From the NCBI GenBank assembly GCA_019787685.1, contig JAHNUO010000003.1, positions 1,426,001 through 1,490,000 of the forward strand: 64,000 bases of DNA, written 5' to 3'. This stretch comes from Chiua virens (lineage: Eukaryota > Basidiomycota > Agaricomycetes > Boletales > Boletaceae). The notes under the pieces are model-generated. The model was given only the letters and a program-made list of their open reading frames with translations, made no database searches and was not told the DNA's origin. Below, piece after piece: positions 34,189 through 46,774 of this stretch (positions are counted from its first letter, which is position 1; each line of letters starts with the position of its first letter). The translations under genes and the position numbers were made by a program.

Positions 34189-37100
34189 TTATTGCGTGAA
34201 GATCCTTGTCAGCAGGTATAATGTCGATCCCCCAAGGCGCTGTATATCCACATCATTCTGTATTTCTTGGTGGTTCTATGAACAAAAGAAAAGACTCACC
34301 ACAATGTTGGTGATCGCCGCAAACACCAGGATGAATATCAAATAGCCCTTGGTCCGTGACACACCCGCGTCCGCACTGAACGTGGCCGACGTGTTTGCAC
34401 CCGAGAGAATGAACAAGACCAGCAGACCCTGTATGATCCAGACATTCATCTACTGTGGAGAACCGAACAACGACCTCTACTCACGTTCGACAACACCCAC
34501 GTCAATAGTACGTTCGTTCTCACGTTGGCGTAATAATCTATCGCAGCTTGCTCCTTCTCCCGCTCGCTCATCACTTTTGGGGCTTTTGCTTCCCTCGTGG
34601 CCCTTGCTTGGCCTTGTCACCTTGCTTTGCGGCTGCGACATCAGCAAACTTGGCGGCACGTAGCGAGTCCAGAGCTTCCTCGTAGATCCCGTTCACATCA
34701 GCCGCCTCCGCCAGCATCTTGATGTCCACTTGAGAATGGGAGTCTTGCACAGCAGCTCCGAGATCCGCGTCGGGTATTGCATCTTGTTTCGTCCCCCATG
34801 AAATCTACATGATTCAAAAGCGACGTAAATGAAACGCTGGCGTGCAAGATAGGGATATTCACGTCATCTAGATTTGAGTACGCATATCTGGTGTGCACAC
34901 GTGAGTTGAACCCTTTCACAGGGACAGTCTGACTTACATGGTCAAAATACAGACGTATGTGGGAGTCAGCAATAGGTATTGCATGAAACTTGTCAGTATA
35001 TGCCACGGGTCGAACGCGAGCAGGCTACTCAGGACGTAGACTGTACGGCATCAATACAAGAGGGTGTCCAACGTGCAATCAGCTGGTAGTTCTTTCACTC
35101 TGGTATGCATCAGAACTTACCTCCGTATGTGACAGCGACGCTGAATAATACAACGCTTCCTCCGGCTTGAGTAGCAGATGCTATCCCACAGAGCACGGAT
35201 GCGATGAGTAGATAGACCATCAAAATGGCCATAAACACTGATGCAAGCTTGTATTTTAGACGGGCACTGGAATGAGGGATACGGTCTCAGTATGAATGAC
35301 TCGGCCGGGAAAAAAATGACACATACGCTCGTGGTTTGTTCCCCATCGACATGAGAAAACAAGCGACAATGATTGAAGCCAGGAAAAACTACGAGGGGAT
35401 GATCGTCAGAAGGTACATCGTGCAAAGGGTAGCATAACTGACTTGGACTATTGCATTGAAGTACTGGATGTTTGGTAATCTGAATGACTTATCCTCCAAA
35501 GACGAGCTCAGCACGACCTATTTACCGGATTCGTCAGCCTAAATTATGTTAGTTTACTAGTCAAATACTCACAAAGAAGAGATAAAAGTTTCCCTAAAAT
35601 GGTTTCGCTCAGTTTTGGATATGCGAAAACTAGAGCTACAGGAAACTCACAATTCCAAACCACGTAAATACCATGTTGATGCAATTATACACTGTTTCTA
35701 TAAACAGAGAGATCTTCCTCCAGGGGCTATGCCCACTCCGCATGATCTGTCCGACGTGTGCGATTGAATAGACAGCAGCAAAGAAGGAACCGTTTAGCCA
35801 TCGACGACGTTGAGCTATAAATTCTGGGAGTGATTCGGGAACATCAGTCTCGCCGATAGCTCCTTTGACGTATTTGAGCACCCTGAAGGAACGAACGGAT
35901 GAATGAGGGTACGAGGGCAGTAAACTGTGAAACAAACCAGCTAGACTCAGCCTTGGCTATCAATTCGAAACAAAGAATACGCTGGAAAGTATAAATCTAG
36001 TGTTCTGCAATATCGCAAATCGCTCACATCCTCCGCGAGATCTGCCGTCTCGTCAGCGCACGGGCTACTGAGCGACACAAGTTACTTACACATGTTTGAT
36101 GTGAAAATATCTGTGGTGCTGCCGTGAAGAACTTCGCCCTTGAAATATGAGGCGAGAGGGCCATGACCTTTCTTGCCATTCTGCAAAGCAATATACCTGT
36201 ATGAGTTCAATGAGATTGTGGTCGGCACTCCGAGATTTCGATACACATACCTGTACGCAGAAAATGCGCCAGGCTACGCACACATAAATTATTTTTCTTT
36301 ACGTGGAGAAACGAACGTGCTTACCAGAACGCTGATATAACCAAACATGCTCTCAGTGGGCTTGTCCAGGATGTTGCTCAACTTGTATTCAAAGTTCTGC
36401 GCAGCGACTTCACAAGATGATTAGTACAAGCAAGCGTGTCACGCGACTGAACTTACCCAAGGGGTTCAAAAGGGATTTCCAGTTCTTACCCTTGTAAGCA
36501 GCGATCTCTCCGCAAGCACCAGCGACATTAGAATTGACGTCAAATGTCTTCCACAGACGATATATGCTGTTGTTTCCTGGGCGGGTACCAACGTCCAATA
36601 GTACGCATATGTTCGGCTTTGGGACCCGGTTAATCCAGTTTTACAAAAGAAGCTTCGGTACTTACCTGCAACATCGGTGCGAAAGCGTTGAAGAACCATC
36701 GGTGGCTGTTGATCTTCTTCTGATTCTTCTCCTTCATGCAAAAAATGAGTTGTGTGGGTACAATGCCTTTGTCCGGATACTTGAACTGGATGTTTGGATC
36801 CAAGGCGAAAGACGTCGTATATTCGAACAGATGGGCGGTCACTTCTTTATTGTTTACAGTATTTTTCATGTGGTCTCCAGGTTGATAAACGCCTAGGAGG
36901 GTCAGACAGTCAAGGACGCGTGGATGGACCTTCTTCCGTCCGTCTGCGACAATGCAGACAACGACCTAGACCCATAATCAGCCTAGCAAGTGGAGCGAAT
37001 TTCCCGGTCACACAAACCTTCTTCCACGCATCTGGTCCCCAAGTTTGTGAATTTTTTCGGGAACAGAGATGTGCAATATTCCGCATTACACCATACATGG

Positions 37101-38250
37101 TCCTGCAAAACAAAAATTCGTCTTCCTAAGTAGGACTCTTGTTAGTATACTCAAAATGAACAACCACATGCAGAACGCACATTGTACATAGTGATAACAA
37201 TAAATAATTCGGTAGTGCGCCCGCTCTCGTTCTGACGAAGGAAGAATTTTTCCTTTTCGAAATCATCGGGGTCGCATGTAACGGCGGTATACCTGGTTTT
37301 TGTCATTTCTGGCTCTCCGCGATAAGGAAGGACCAGCTTAGGTGGAACATTCAGATCGACGACCAAGTTACCGTTGGTAAGCTGAACACGTTTCTTTTTG
37401 AGTCGACGTCGAATACGACCGATGGGTGCAGGCCCGAAGTGCATAGTTTCCACTGGTGGATCAGATTCCGTGGAAGGGGAAATAGAAGGTGTCTTTTCGC
37501 CCCATCTATTTCAGCATCCTCACCAGGAATGTCGGCATACTGAGATATGTCGTATTGGTCATCATACTCGTAATCAGGGTCGAGCTTTTCAGAAAAGCGA
37601 CTTGGATCATGCGGTTGAGAATAACCGGTGTAGTGAGCAATGTTGTCCCCGTCAAGTCTATAGTCTTCATCATCACCAAAGGGGGTTGGGGAACGAGACC
37701 GTGGCGTATGGTATGTTTGACGCGAGTATACGCCCGAAGCAAATGCTTCCGTATCGTGCTGGAAGTGATCTACAGAGCCATTATAGGGGGCTGAGAGACC
37801 ATTGTGAGCATATTGGGTGTTTATAGCTGGTGTCGAACCGAAAGGCTGACCGATGACATGAGCCGTCGGCGGCTGAGGAAGCAAACGATCGGAATGCTGA
37901 CTGTTAAAGCTATACTGGGAGAGTGGGCATGTATCTGAATGGTCGGTGTAGACGGAATGGGGTCTTGAATTCGGGTCAATGAATGGATCGTGGTCGTGCG
38001 AAGATGAAGACGGGTCATCGAGATCGAGGGTTTCGCCTGTCATGATGGTAGGCAAGAGTTGGCCTGGTTGATACCGTTCTGGAGGTTGTCTTGACTGAAT
38101 TTGTTGATAGTCTACGGGGTCTGAGAAGCTACGGCGCAGAGTGAGTACTGGGAGGGACATAGAGGTAAGAGAAAAGGGATACCTGTAGCGTTGGCCGTCG
38201 TGCTCGTCGACGACGACTTGTTCTGCCGGTGGCGGTTTTCGACGCGGCAT
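34189..38250 (-). CDS. Chitin synthase, division 1 (class I-III type)
   Basis: A plasma-membrane processive glycosyltransferase making cell-wall chitin from UDP-GlcNAc. The N-terminus [20 protein letters not shown] and the next 200 residues are disordered. The conserved part starts [14 protein letters not shown]. It continues with [100 protein letters not shown] and the catalytic [16 protein letters not shown]. Several membrane helices follow ([53 protein letters not shown]). The last exon, joined through a GTGAGT donor near 34307, gives [16 protein letters not shown], the typical C-terminal helix. About 15 introns. A join near 37500 (before [13 protein letters not shown]) is uncertain. Confidence 0.92.
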
Positions 38251-38412
38251 ATTAATGAACTATCACGCTTGTCACTTGAACTCAACTTTGTCCGACTGAC
38301 GCGCGACTTGGTCACGTGAGTGTATACATGACGTGACTGTCGTGACACGGATGATGCGTGACATAGCGCGTAGCGTGACAAGAAGTGGGTCCGTGTCTGT
38401 TACTATAACACT
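38251..38412. promoter_or_regulatory. Divergent promoter, chitin synthase / TPP1-like gene
   Basis: The 162-bp gap between outward-facing starts contains TCACGTGA (38312-38319, an E-box core) and several TGACGTGA/CGTGAC variants. These could bind bHLH or bZIP factors. That is inference from consensus only. Confidence 0.45.
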
Positions 38413-41292
38413 ATGAGCGCGTCGATGTCGAGTCCGTGGATCCGCGACTATATCGTGGACGTCGCGGAAACATACGGTGCACAATGCTACAACGCTCCAG
38501 CAATGACAAAAGGGAGAAAGAAAGTGCAGCTTATAGACGTGTGTCCCTTCAACTTGTCACCCGTCTTCGCGTCTCCTGACAATCCCTCAGTTTCTCACTT
38601 ATCACGAGAACAGTTATGTTTGGGCTTGGATATCCGATAAGAACTTCAGAGTGTCCGCCCGCATATCGAAAGATGCCGTAGACGAGTACAAAAGGTCAGC
38701 TGGAGTAACATCACCCTGGATCGCTTCTCAGCCCAGTACTGTTACAGCAAACACGGCCGCAGTATCGTCGACAGTCGTCATTACCTGATTTTCATCTCTA
38801 ATTTTCGCCCAATGTTCTCTCCGCGACCTCTTGGTTCAAAATCGCCAGGAAATACACCCATATCTCACATGTCGCTCGAAATCGGCTCAGTCTCTTTCAT
38901 GGGCATCGGCGCACATATGTTCGGTACTCCTCGTGATCTCGAATCGGATCCGAAAATGAAAGAATGGATCTTGGGTCTTCGGCAGGACGGTGGGGGTGGG
39001 TAAGTTTGCGCATATATTTACTTCTCTGGTTTAAATACTTCCTTTAGCAATGTCTTGAAGCTTCGCAAGCAGCAAGATCCAGGACAAAACAAGAAAACAC
39101 CGTCTCCACCACCACCTCCTTTCTCGTCGTATGCCCCCGCCTCACAATACCAGACCACCGCAACTCCTGAGGTTTCGGCGAAATCCAAGGGCGAGCGACC
39201 TCAGAGCTTCCAACGCCTCTACGCCAAACGCTGGCGGGTGCGACAACCTTTTGTCATAAACTCCGTAGTGTGTTGATTTCAGTTACTAGAAAGTTGACTG
39301 TGATCGGTGGAAATTCGCAGCCAAGCCAGAAGAAAAGGAACAACCCAGACGTAAGTGTACCATCATTGTTTGGGTTCATAACTTGATTCTTCTCTGCAGA
39401 GGCAGAGTCTAGTCATCCTCTTTCCGAGTCTCGCTTGGAAAACGCAAATAGGACACGTGCATGAGCCTTGTGTTAGTGAGCCCTCGGTATCACCACCTCG
39501 CACACCTTTGCATGCTCCCTCGCAACGGCAATGTACACCAACGGACTGGTCACCATCGAACAGAGGCAGTCCAATCGTCAGTGACGAGACCAGTGTAACT
39601 GGTCATCCAAACAGAATTGAACAGCACGATGAACCGGGGATCTTGGCTACCTCGCAAATACTCTCTGGTGCAGAAGAGCACATAGAAGAAACTGCAACCG
39701 CTTCAGACTCTCGTTCACTTCAACCACCTACCCCTGCGCAACGCATTAAGCCCTTTATCTTTTCCTCTTCACCTCGCACCGGCAATTCCCTCGAAAAATT
39801 TCCTTCCGCTTCCCCACGTCCCGTCCAACAGCTTCCCTCTTCTTCTCCGCTTCTCCTCGATTCGTCCCTACCTCTTCCATCATCCTCTTTACCGGAACAA
39901 ATGGGTGTTCGGAGAACTATCCAACGGAAGGTTCCCCATCCAGGACTCTCTCTTCCTCGACCAGATCGCACCAAACAAGGTCCAATTCAGATCTTGGTAC
40001 CTAATTCCGATGCAGTCCGGCACAGGATTCTCCCAGTCATCTTCACAATCACAAGCGTTTTTCACAGTCACAGCAAAATCAACCTCAATTACTGTCACGC
40101 TTACCTGGTTTCCCATCATCACTTGCACAAGAGTTCAAACCAGTCGATTCATCTACACCTAGAGAGGGCGAATCAGGTAATTCAAAAATAAGGGATACGT
40201 CGAAGATGATTTCTCAGCCCGTGTCCATACGCGGCGATATCGACGATCAGGGAAACCCGGCAGGGTGATGAGCATGGTTCCGGGAGAACCAATGTCAACT
40301 CGAGAAAGCAGGAAGGTTCGGGCTCGACTCGACCGCCTGCGCTAAGTGCGCCAAGGATTGAAGTTCTTGAAGTAGGAACATCTGATACCGAGGAAGAGAA
40401 AGAGGAACTAGATTTGGCACCCAGTTTAACAGGAATGACAACCGAGTTTGTTGCACAGAGCGAAGCACGGGACACGGACAAGGGGCAGAATGATCGCTTA
40501 TCTGTCCGCTGACAAATATCCCACACCTCGAAATACTGATAACGCATCGCACCCGGCTGCTGCCTTGGTCACGACAAATCCGTCCACCAGTGCACACGGG
40601 ACCAATGACATTCCCACCCAAGCTTCCCGTCGGACATCTCAACAACCTGGGTCACAGAGTTCTATGCATTCGCTCTTTTCGGATTCATTGGAAGATGAAC
40701 CAACGCCATCCTCTCGTGCCCTTATTCTCCCTATCGGTCGAACTGACGACACGGCACGAGAAGTGGCAAGCCCTGTACATGTCCCAAGACATGATCCAGA
40801 AGCGTGGAAAGAACCCAGCTTTATTGCAAAGAACAAGGGAAAGGGAAAGGCACGTGCCACGGAAGAACTCGACACACCGAGTATAAATGCGGGCAAGAAA
40901 CGTCGGCTCTCTGCTCAGTCTGAAACACCTGTAGAGAAGCGCGCAAAGGTCGCATCACAAGAAGCAGAAACGTGTCCGGCGGTATCGGGCCGGACTATTG
41001 GGATCTTGGACCACGGTCGGCAGGAGGACAGCGGAAGGTCCAATCTTCGGAAGATACCTACTGACAACGGACCCTGGTGCTCACCTACGAAGACCGTGAA
41101 GGACCACGGCACCATCTCAGCGCTATTCATTCACACAAGCCTCGTCTCGCAAGCTTCGTTGCTTCCTTTGACAAAGTCAGCCTGGGCAAAGGCGTGCCAA
41201 TGCCGAAGTTGAATTTGGAGGACTGTGAACCGCCCCTTGTTGAGAACTGGGTGGATTCGCACGCAGGGAGACAAAGTGGAGAAAGACGGTAG
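38413..41292 (+). CDS. TPP1/Est3-like OB-fold protein, candidate shelterin component
   Basis: The spliced N-terminal 190 residues resemble the TPP1/ACD (Est3) OB fold. Blocks in order: SPWIRDYIVDVAETYGAQ, GRKKVQLID, after intron 1 YVWAWISDKNFRVSARISKD with AVDEYK, after intron 2 KHGRSIVDSRHYLIFISNFR then PMFSPRPLG, and MSLEIGSVSFMGIGAHMFGT with KEWILGL. The pattern of a WISD-type strand, a basic strand, a FRPxF strand and a late LEIxSVxxMG strand is that of the family. TPP1 links shelterin and recruits telomerase. The long C-terminal half is Ser/Pro-rich and disordered, then ends with a conserved-looking block, VLTYEDREGPRHHLSAIHSH and MPKLNLEDCEP, stop at 41292. The frame changes near 40500 and again near 41075 without clear introns. 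Identity is moderate confidence. Confidence 0.55.
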
Positions 41293-42782
41293 TGCCTACA
41301 TTGAAGAATTGTGATGGTCGTTGCATGTGAGGAACTGCACTCTTGTCGTATATAAGTACACTATGAGTTTACCTAGTACAGAGTGTAGAAATTTGAGCTT
41401 AAGCATGAATGACATGGATCAGAATAACACTGAGGCCTGCCAGTGAGGACTAAAGTCCAGTCTTGTCCCATCTCCTGTCGACATGGTTCCCAGCAGCCAA
41501 ATAACAACCCATGTATAGCACGGATATCAATCATACTTGGGTGGAAACCCGCGACGCTGAAGCAACTGAGCGAATTATCAAAGCGCTCTTGAAACGCTCT
41601 CTGACTCTTCATTCTCAGTTCTCCAGAATCAATCTTTTAGTTGCAACTCGGACCTACCAGTGAATTATATATCTTCAACAAGGTCATCATCCTGTTATTG
41701 ACGGCAGGGTGGACATTGTGCGGACTAGCAAATACGAGCATCAAACTCTGATACTGAGATAAGCCAACTCTAAGTAACATTTTGTTCAACATGATTATGG
41801 CAGATTATCAATAGTCTTGCAACAGACCGTATGCGGAATACGTTAAGTAACATCGAAAGGGAATAGTGCATCTCGGTGCTTGATTTCGAATATAGTACAA
41901 GGCCCTTCCGGAGAGATGGAGGGCGATTTCACGACAGCCAATGAGTGGGCGGGTTCGGCTAGTCATGTTGTAGAGAAAGCTTTTTCGCTAATAAGACTGA
42001 AAGATCCTTCAGCAAAATTTCAATACGGTGGGCCCCAGATTCTGAAACAGTCGCTTACGATAACAGGAGACTGACATGCTCAAACGTCGGTGCCGCAACT
42101 CGGCTCATTATGAGCGTTAGCTCCTGGAAGGGCCAATATGGAGTCACTTTCCTGGAAGCCATCTTCTATTCAGAGATCAATGTCAATCATTGGAAGGGCT
42201 CACCAGGTGTAGCGTGTTCGTTCGATGAGGCACATCAAACTCGTCTTCCCATGTTGGAGCCTGTTCGAAGTAGACTCATGTTAGGAATTTCGTAGCAAGA
42301 GATAGCGAGAGAAAGGAAGCTCACCACAATCCTCTCACGAGGTGACGGCTTTCCTCTCGGGTAAGGATGAAACCGTAGGATGTATGACGAACGGTAGGCA
42401 GGTAACCGACTGGTGTCCATTGTAATGTCAAGAGGAAGGTAGGAAGGTAGGAAGGAAAAATATAGGTGCGGCCAGCCTCAAAAAACAGAAGCGGATACAA
42501 GGACGAGGGAGAGAGAGAAAATTAAAAACCCCATTTGCAGGTTGAACTCAGACGCCGTATCCTACCAGGGTAGAGTGACGGCAAGACCGCACCAAACGCG
42601 CATAACCTTGCGGAACTCGGCTTGTGAAAACGATTGCTTCATTTGTGCTATGTTATTTTGCTTCCGCGAAACAGAATCAACAAGCAGCGCCGTAGGACTG
42701 CTCGTCAATTTCTGGCAGGGTTCATGAATCAAGGCAATCGTGCACAACAATCTGAATCGACGGGAGTCTCGGCGTCTCGCGC
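41293..42782. other. Intergenic region, no gene recognised
   Basis: Short frames are present on both strands without recognisable domains. A purine-rich run (AGGAAGGTAGGAAGG) sits near 42432-42458, followed by a GAGAGAGAGA stretch at about 42509. The 3' ends of the flanking genes must be within it. Confidence 0.4.
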
Positions 42783-43019
42783 TTAGCTGGTCCAAGGAAT
42801 TGGAACACCGTCCCAGGGGGCCAGGCCGGCCAGAGCATCGTCGAGCTTGGGCATATCCGCGATGGATAGTCGAGAATGCTCAGGCGAAACATCAACCAAG
42901 TATCCAAAATTGAAATGGTACGCCTCAGTCACCTGAATAAAATACTCATCACTCTGAACAGGTCCTAGAAATTCTGGCAGGACGAGTGCCGCCGTGGGTG
43001 GGAAGCTGAGACGTGACAT
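42783..43019 (-). CDS. Possible small protein, 78 aa, unknown
   Basis: A single clean frame starts MSRLSFPPTAALVLPEFLGP and ends GVPIPWTS. Composition is protein-like, hydrophobic with acidic residues and few low-complexity runs. There is no signal peptide or membrane helix that I can identify. I recognise no family. It stands alone in a gene-poor stretch, so it may equally be a chance frame. Confidence 0.3.
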   Translation of the reverse strand: MSRLSFPPTAALVLPEFLGPVQSDEYFIQVTEAYHFNFGYLVDVSPEHSRLSIADMPKLDDALAGLAPWDGVPIPWTS

Positions 43020-44988
43020 TTGTCACAGATAGGGGACCTGTCACGTCACACTAGAAACGAACAGGCAAGTTATTCAAGACCACGATAATCCAAACTATGC
43101 AACTTCAACCGTGTGCTCGTCAAGCTCTTCAAAAGACATCAAGACCTTTGTGTGAGGTTGTATGATTGCGAAGCTACACAAGTTACCTCCGCCGCTTCAA
43201 GTATTTAGCAAGATGCGACACCCCTAGTGGGGCGCCTGGTTGATAACAAAGAGCCATCAACGAACCAACCAGTAGTCCCCCAAAGTATGAATGCATTGGA
43301 GTGATTCAAGACACTCACCCGACAGTCTGACATAGGCTAAGCCCCCAAGAGGCCCATGACATTGTGCTATGACCCCACATCCACACCCGACGGCGAACAA
43401 AAGAGCTTGTGAAGCCGCAGCCGGCGCGAGCGTGGTCCAGTAAGTGTCGAGACGAACAAGATGTGGGTATGGGTTGTTGCGGCCAAGAGCACAGAATTTT
43501 TCACCGTACGGCTACTTTGACGAAATCTCCAAGACGACCGATCTTCGATTGCTGATACTGTGGATTTTTTCTGCGGTGCACAAGAGCGGCCTGGCGTAGT
43601 GCGCAACGTCTAACGCAGGTGGTCATTAAGACGGTGAGCGACGCTCCCTGGACCACAGAAACAATGCCGAATACTGGAATGCGGGTGACTTTGTGCGCAA
43701 GAACCGTGCGATGAATGGCCTGCAATTTTCTGTCTTTCAAAGCAAGAGTGCAAGTGTCACAGGCTCGGCTCAGAGGTATTGAGGTGGAGTGAGTGCAACT
43801 CCGCTCAATGGCGTCCCTTCTCGACAAAATACTGCCACGGGTGTTCCTCCTGTTCGGTTTTTTTAAAGCCCCAATATTGTCTCTGATATCGTTAGCCCCC
43901 TCCCGGTTTCGCGGTCATCAAGTTTCAACCAGCATCACTCCAGTCACGGTTCGGTTCGATCCTCATCGACACTTCAATTCAAAAACTCGATGACATTTTC
44001 GGGCATCTAATTGCACTTGGATCATTTTCTGGGGTATCGATTATGCTCGTTATGAAGTCAACAAACTCCCCACTGGTTCACAGATCTACAGAACACCAAT
44101 ATCTCGCGCATTGATTCGGCGGACGTCTTAGTTCTCCTCTCACCTGATGCTCTGGCCTCAGGCCCCAGGTCTCAAGTTCTTTCACCCAGAGTGTACTGCT
44201 TGCACGCCGGGGCAATTTCCAAGCAATAATTCATCTCCTGTAGTGGTTCATAAAACACTTGGTGAGGATGTCGATCGCTGACATCTAGAATGGAATATTG
44301 ATGGAACCACAGAAGTCATCTGCTCCATCGAGCATTCCTGTTAAACCCTGGGCCGTAGAAATCCCTTGTTTACTGCTCACCGGCACCAGTCAACGGATCC
44401 CTCGCTTCCGTCGCCTACCTGCCCACGCCCTTTTGCCTCCGTCTTGATTTTCTCTTTCTCATTGCGCATGAGATCCAAAGAAAGAAATCGCTCACATGAC
44501 CAGCGCCGCGCTGTACGACACGCGATATGATTCCGAAAGGCACTTTTGCTCCGTTCTGAGTCCTCAAGTTACGAAGCAATACAGCAAGTTTGTTCTATTA
44601 TAAGCAGTCAGGCCTAACTTCCTTTTACAGCTGCCCGCGGAGCTTGGCTGGAAGGGCTTCTAACAGATACATCATGCATAGTCCAGATGCATAACCGTAG
44701 TATCGAGCAGTGCTACTATAGAATGATATTGGCAAACATATATCAAAGGCACGATCATCCAAGACTTGAAAAACCGGCTTGTAAATCAATACTTATGTAT
44801 GCTCTCGTGGCATAGATCTTGTCTGGGGAGACTACATAGACGTGTACTTGTCGGGTTCGACTAGTTGATGGATCAAAGCTTCAAGTTCAGGAAGCTCTAC
44901 AAGTAAATTGAAGTCATGTATTTGTTTGCACACATCTTACCTGCATACTTGTAGCTATATTCGGAGTCACTCATCTCTGACGGACGCA
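43020..44988. other. 2-kb intergenic region, no gene recognised
   Basis: Nothing with a domain or convincing intron pattern is visible on either strand. A 108-codon minus frame at 43501-43827 lacks recognisable motifs. The right end holds the WDR83 promoter. Confidence 0.4.
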
Positions 44989-46237
44989 ATGGCACCTTCT
45001 CGTGGTCCACCAACGCTCGCCCGTAAACTCTACACGTCGCTCACAGGCCATCGTGGCCCTGTTCACGTTGTGCGCTACGCCAAAGGCAGCGCCAAGTACA
45101 TCCTTAGCGGCGGCCAAGACCGCACCGTCCGCCTCTGGAACCCTGATACGAGCACCGAAATCAAGTCTTTCGAGGCGCACGGGTACGAAGTCCTCTCCAT
45201 ATCCGTGTAAGTCTTCATCCCCATCTTGACCTTGAGGGACACCTGCTGACGGTCCGGGTGTACTCACCATGATACTGACAGGAGTCATGACAATGCCAAG
45301 TTCGCATCCTCTGGTGGAGACAGGTCCGTCTTTGTCTGGGATGTTGCCACAGGTGTGACGACCCGCCGATTGGCGGGACATATGGGTAAAGTTCACGCTG
45401 TCGAGTTCAATACCGACGCGAGCGTGCTCGCCAGTGGTGCGTTACGACTTAACGTGAACGACGCTCTCTGACATGGTGACAATCTTTGACAGGTTCGTAT
45501 GATGCTACGGTCAGGCTATGGGACTTGCGGTACGTGACGCTCCCTCTCCGCCCCTTCCCTCCCTATGTTGCTGAAATGCTCACACACGCGCCCAGATCTC
45601 AACCTCGCGCTCCGATCCAAATCCTTGAAGAAGCCCGCGACGCCGTCCAGACCCTCCATGTTGACGGGACAAGCATTATTGTCGGTTCGGTAGACGGCTA
45701 TGTTCGCGTATACGACCTGCGCAAGGGCGAGCTTCGCGCCGACTTCGTCGGACGTGCGTCGTTGTCTATTGTCGTTACCCGCGAGTTTGCGCATTCAACT
45801 TTGTTCATTTTTGCTTTTCACAGAGCCAGTCACGTCGGTCGTGCCGTCCGCGGACGCGACGACGCTCCTGGTCGCCACACTCGACTCGCACGTGAGGCTA
45901 TTTGACGCGGTCACGGGGAAGCTTTTGAATGCGTTTACGGGACATGCGCATACATCCTATCGGTGTCGGGCCTGTTTCGGTCACGAAGAAGCGAGCGTCG
46001 TGTGTGGTGACGAAAATGGACAAGTGTGGGCTTGGGACTTGGTCGACGTGGGTGCAACTGTCTGCTGATATCGAATCAGGGAACTAAAATCATGTATAGG
46101 CAGCAGTCCTCCAGCCGAATCCTCCCCCCAAAGTTCACAACAAGGTGATCACCTGGACAGAGCATCATCCAAGCGACGTCGGGGAGATGGTTACTGCGAG
46201 TGCTGATGGGACCATCAAAGTGTGGAAGCAGACATGA
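44989..46237 (+). CDS. WDR83: WDR83/MORG1-type WD40 protein
   Basis: A seven-bladed WD40 scaffold found in the spliceosomal C complex and, in animals, in MAPK modules. Blades are read across six exons: YTSLTGHRGPVHVVRYAKGS with SGGQDRTVRLWNPDT, SFEAHGYEVLSISV/SHDNAKFAS, SGGDRSVFVWDVATG, LAGHMGKVHAVEFNTDA, SGSYDATVRLWDLR, the family-diagnostic LEEARDAVQTLHVDG and GSVDGYVRVYDLRKGEL, then LVATLDSHVRLFDAVTGKLL and CGDENGQVWAWDLVD. It ends with VTASADGTIKVWKQT. The ARDAV blade and the SVDG/YDLR motif separate it from generic WD40 proteins. Introns are short with GT-AG ends. No frame break is seen. Confidence 0.9.
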
Positions 46238-46774
46238 GAACAATCAGATTAGTTCTTGCTAAGGTACGGACGCCGGAGCAAAGCCATGGAATGACGATGA
46301 GACTACGGCCCGTGGTGCGTCTCTGACGTGGAACGGCTATATGTGCGAGTCATCTACGTGACTTCGTCAAATCGTTCTCCATGAATTTAGGTCCGGGCCA
46401 GGTGGCCTTGATTGAGCAGTCTTTTACTATGAGAAGTGGCCAGTGTCTTGATTCGAGAAGTTGGTACACAGTAACTCAAAGGTTGCATTCGAAAGATCTA
46501 GAGGGTGAGCCTGCGGGCCACAAAAGACTACGATGATACGATTTCAAGCTGGAACTCTCTAATAAGGGTTTCGATATACTGTAGTGTGAAGGTGCCCCAT
46601 TCAAACGAGTAACTATGTACGTCACGGTGCACAGGAAAACTCGAATACGAGGACTGGGAAGACAACTCAAGCCATACTGGCCAATACATAACCGGACGAA
46701 AACCAAAAAGTACATTGTGATACACTGGGGGTACTCGATGTTCTGCTAAGTCAGAAGCAGTATCGTTTTCTTTA
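46238..46774. other. Convergent 3' intergenic region
   Basis: This 537-bp gap lies between the stops of WDR83 (+) and the next gene (-). No gene is recognised. Confidence 0.5.
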
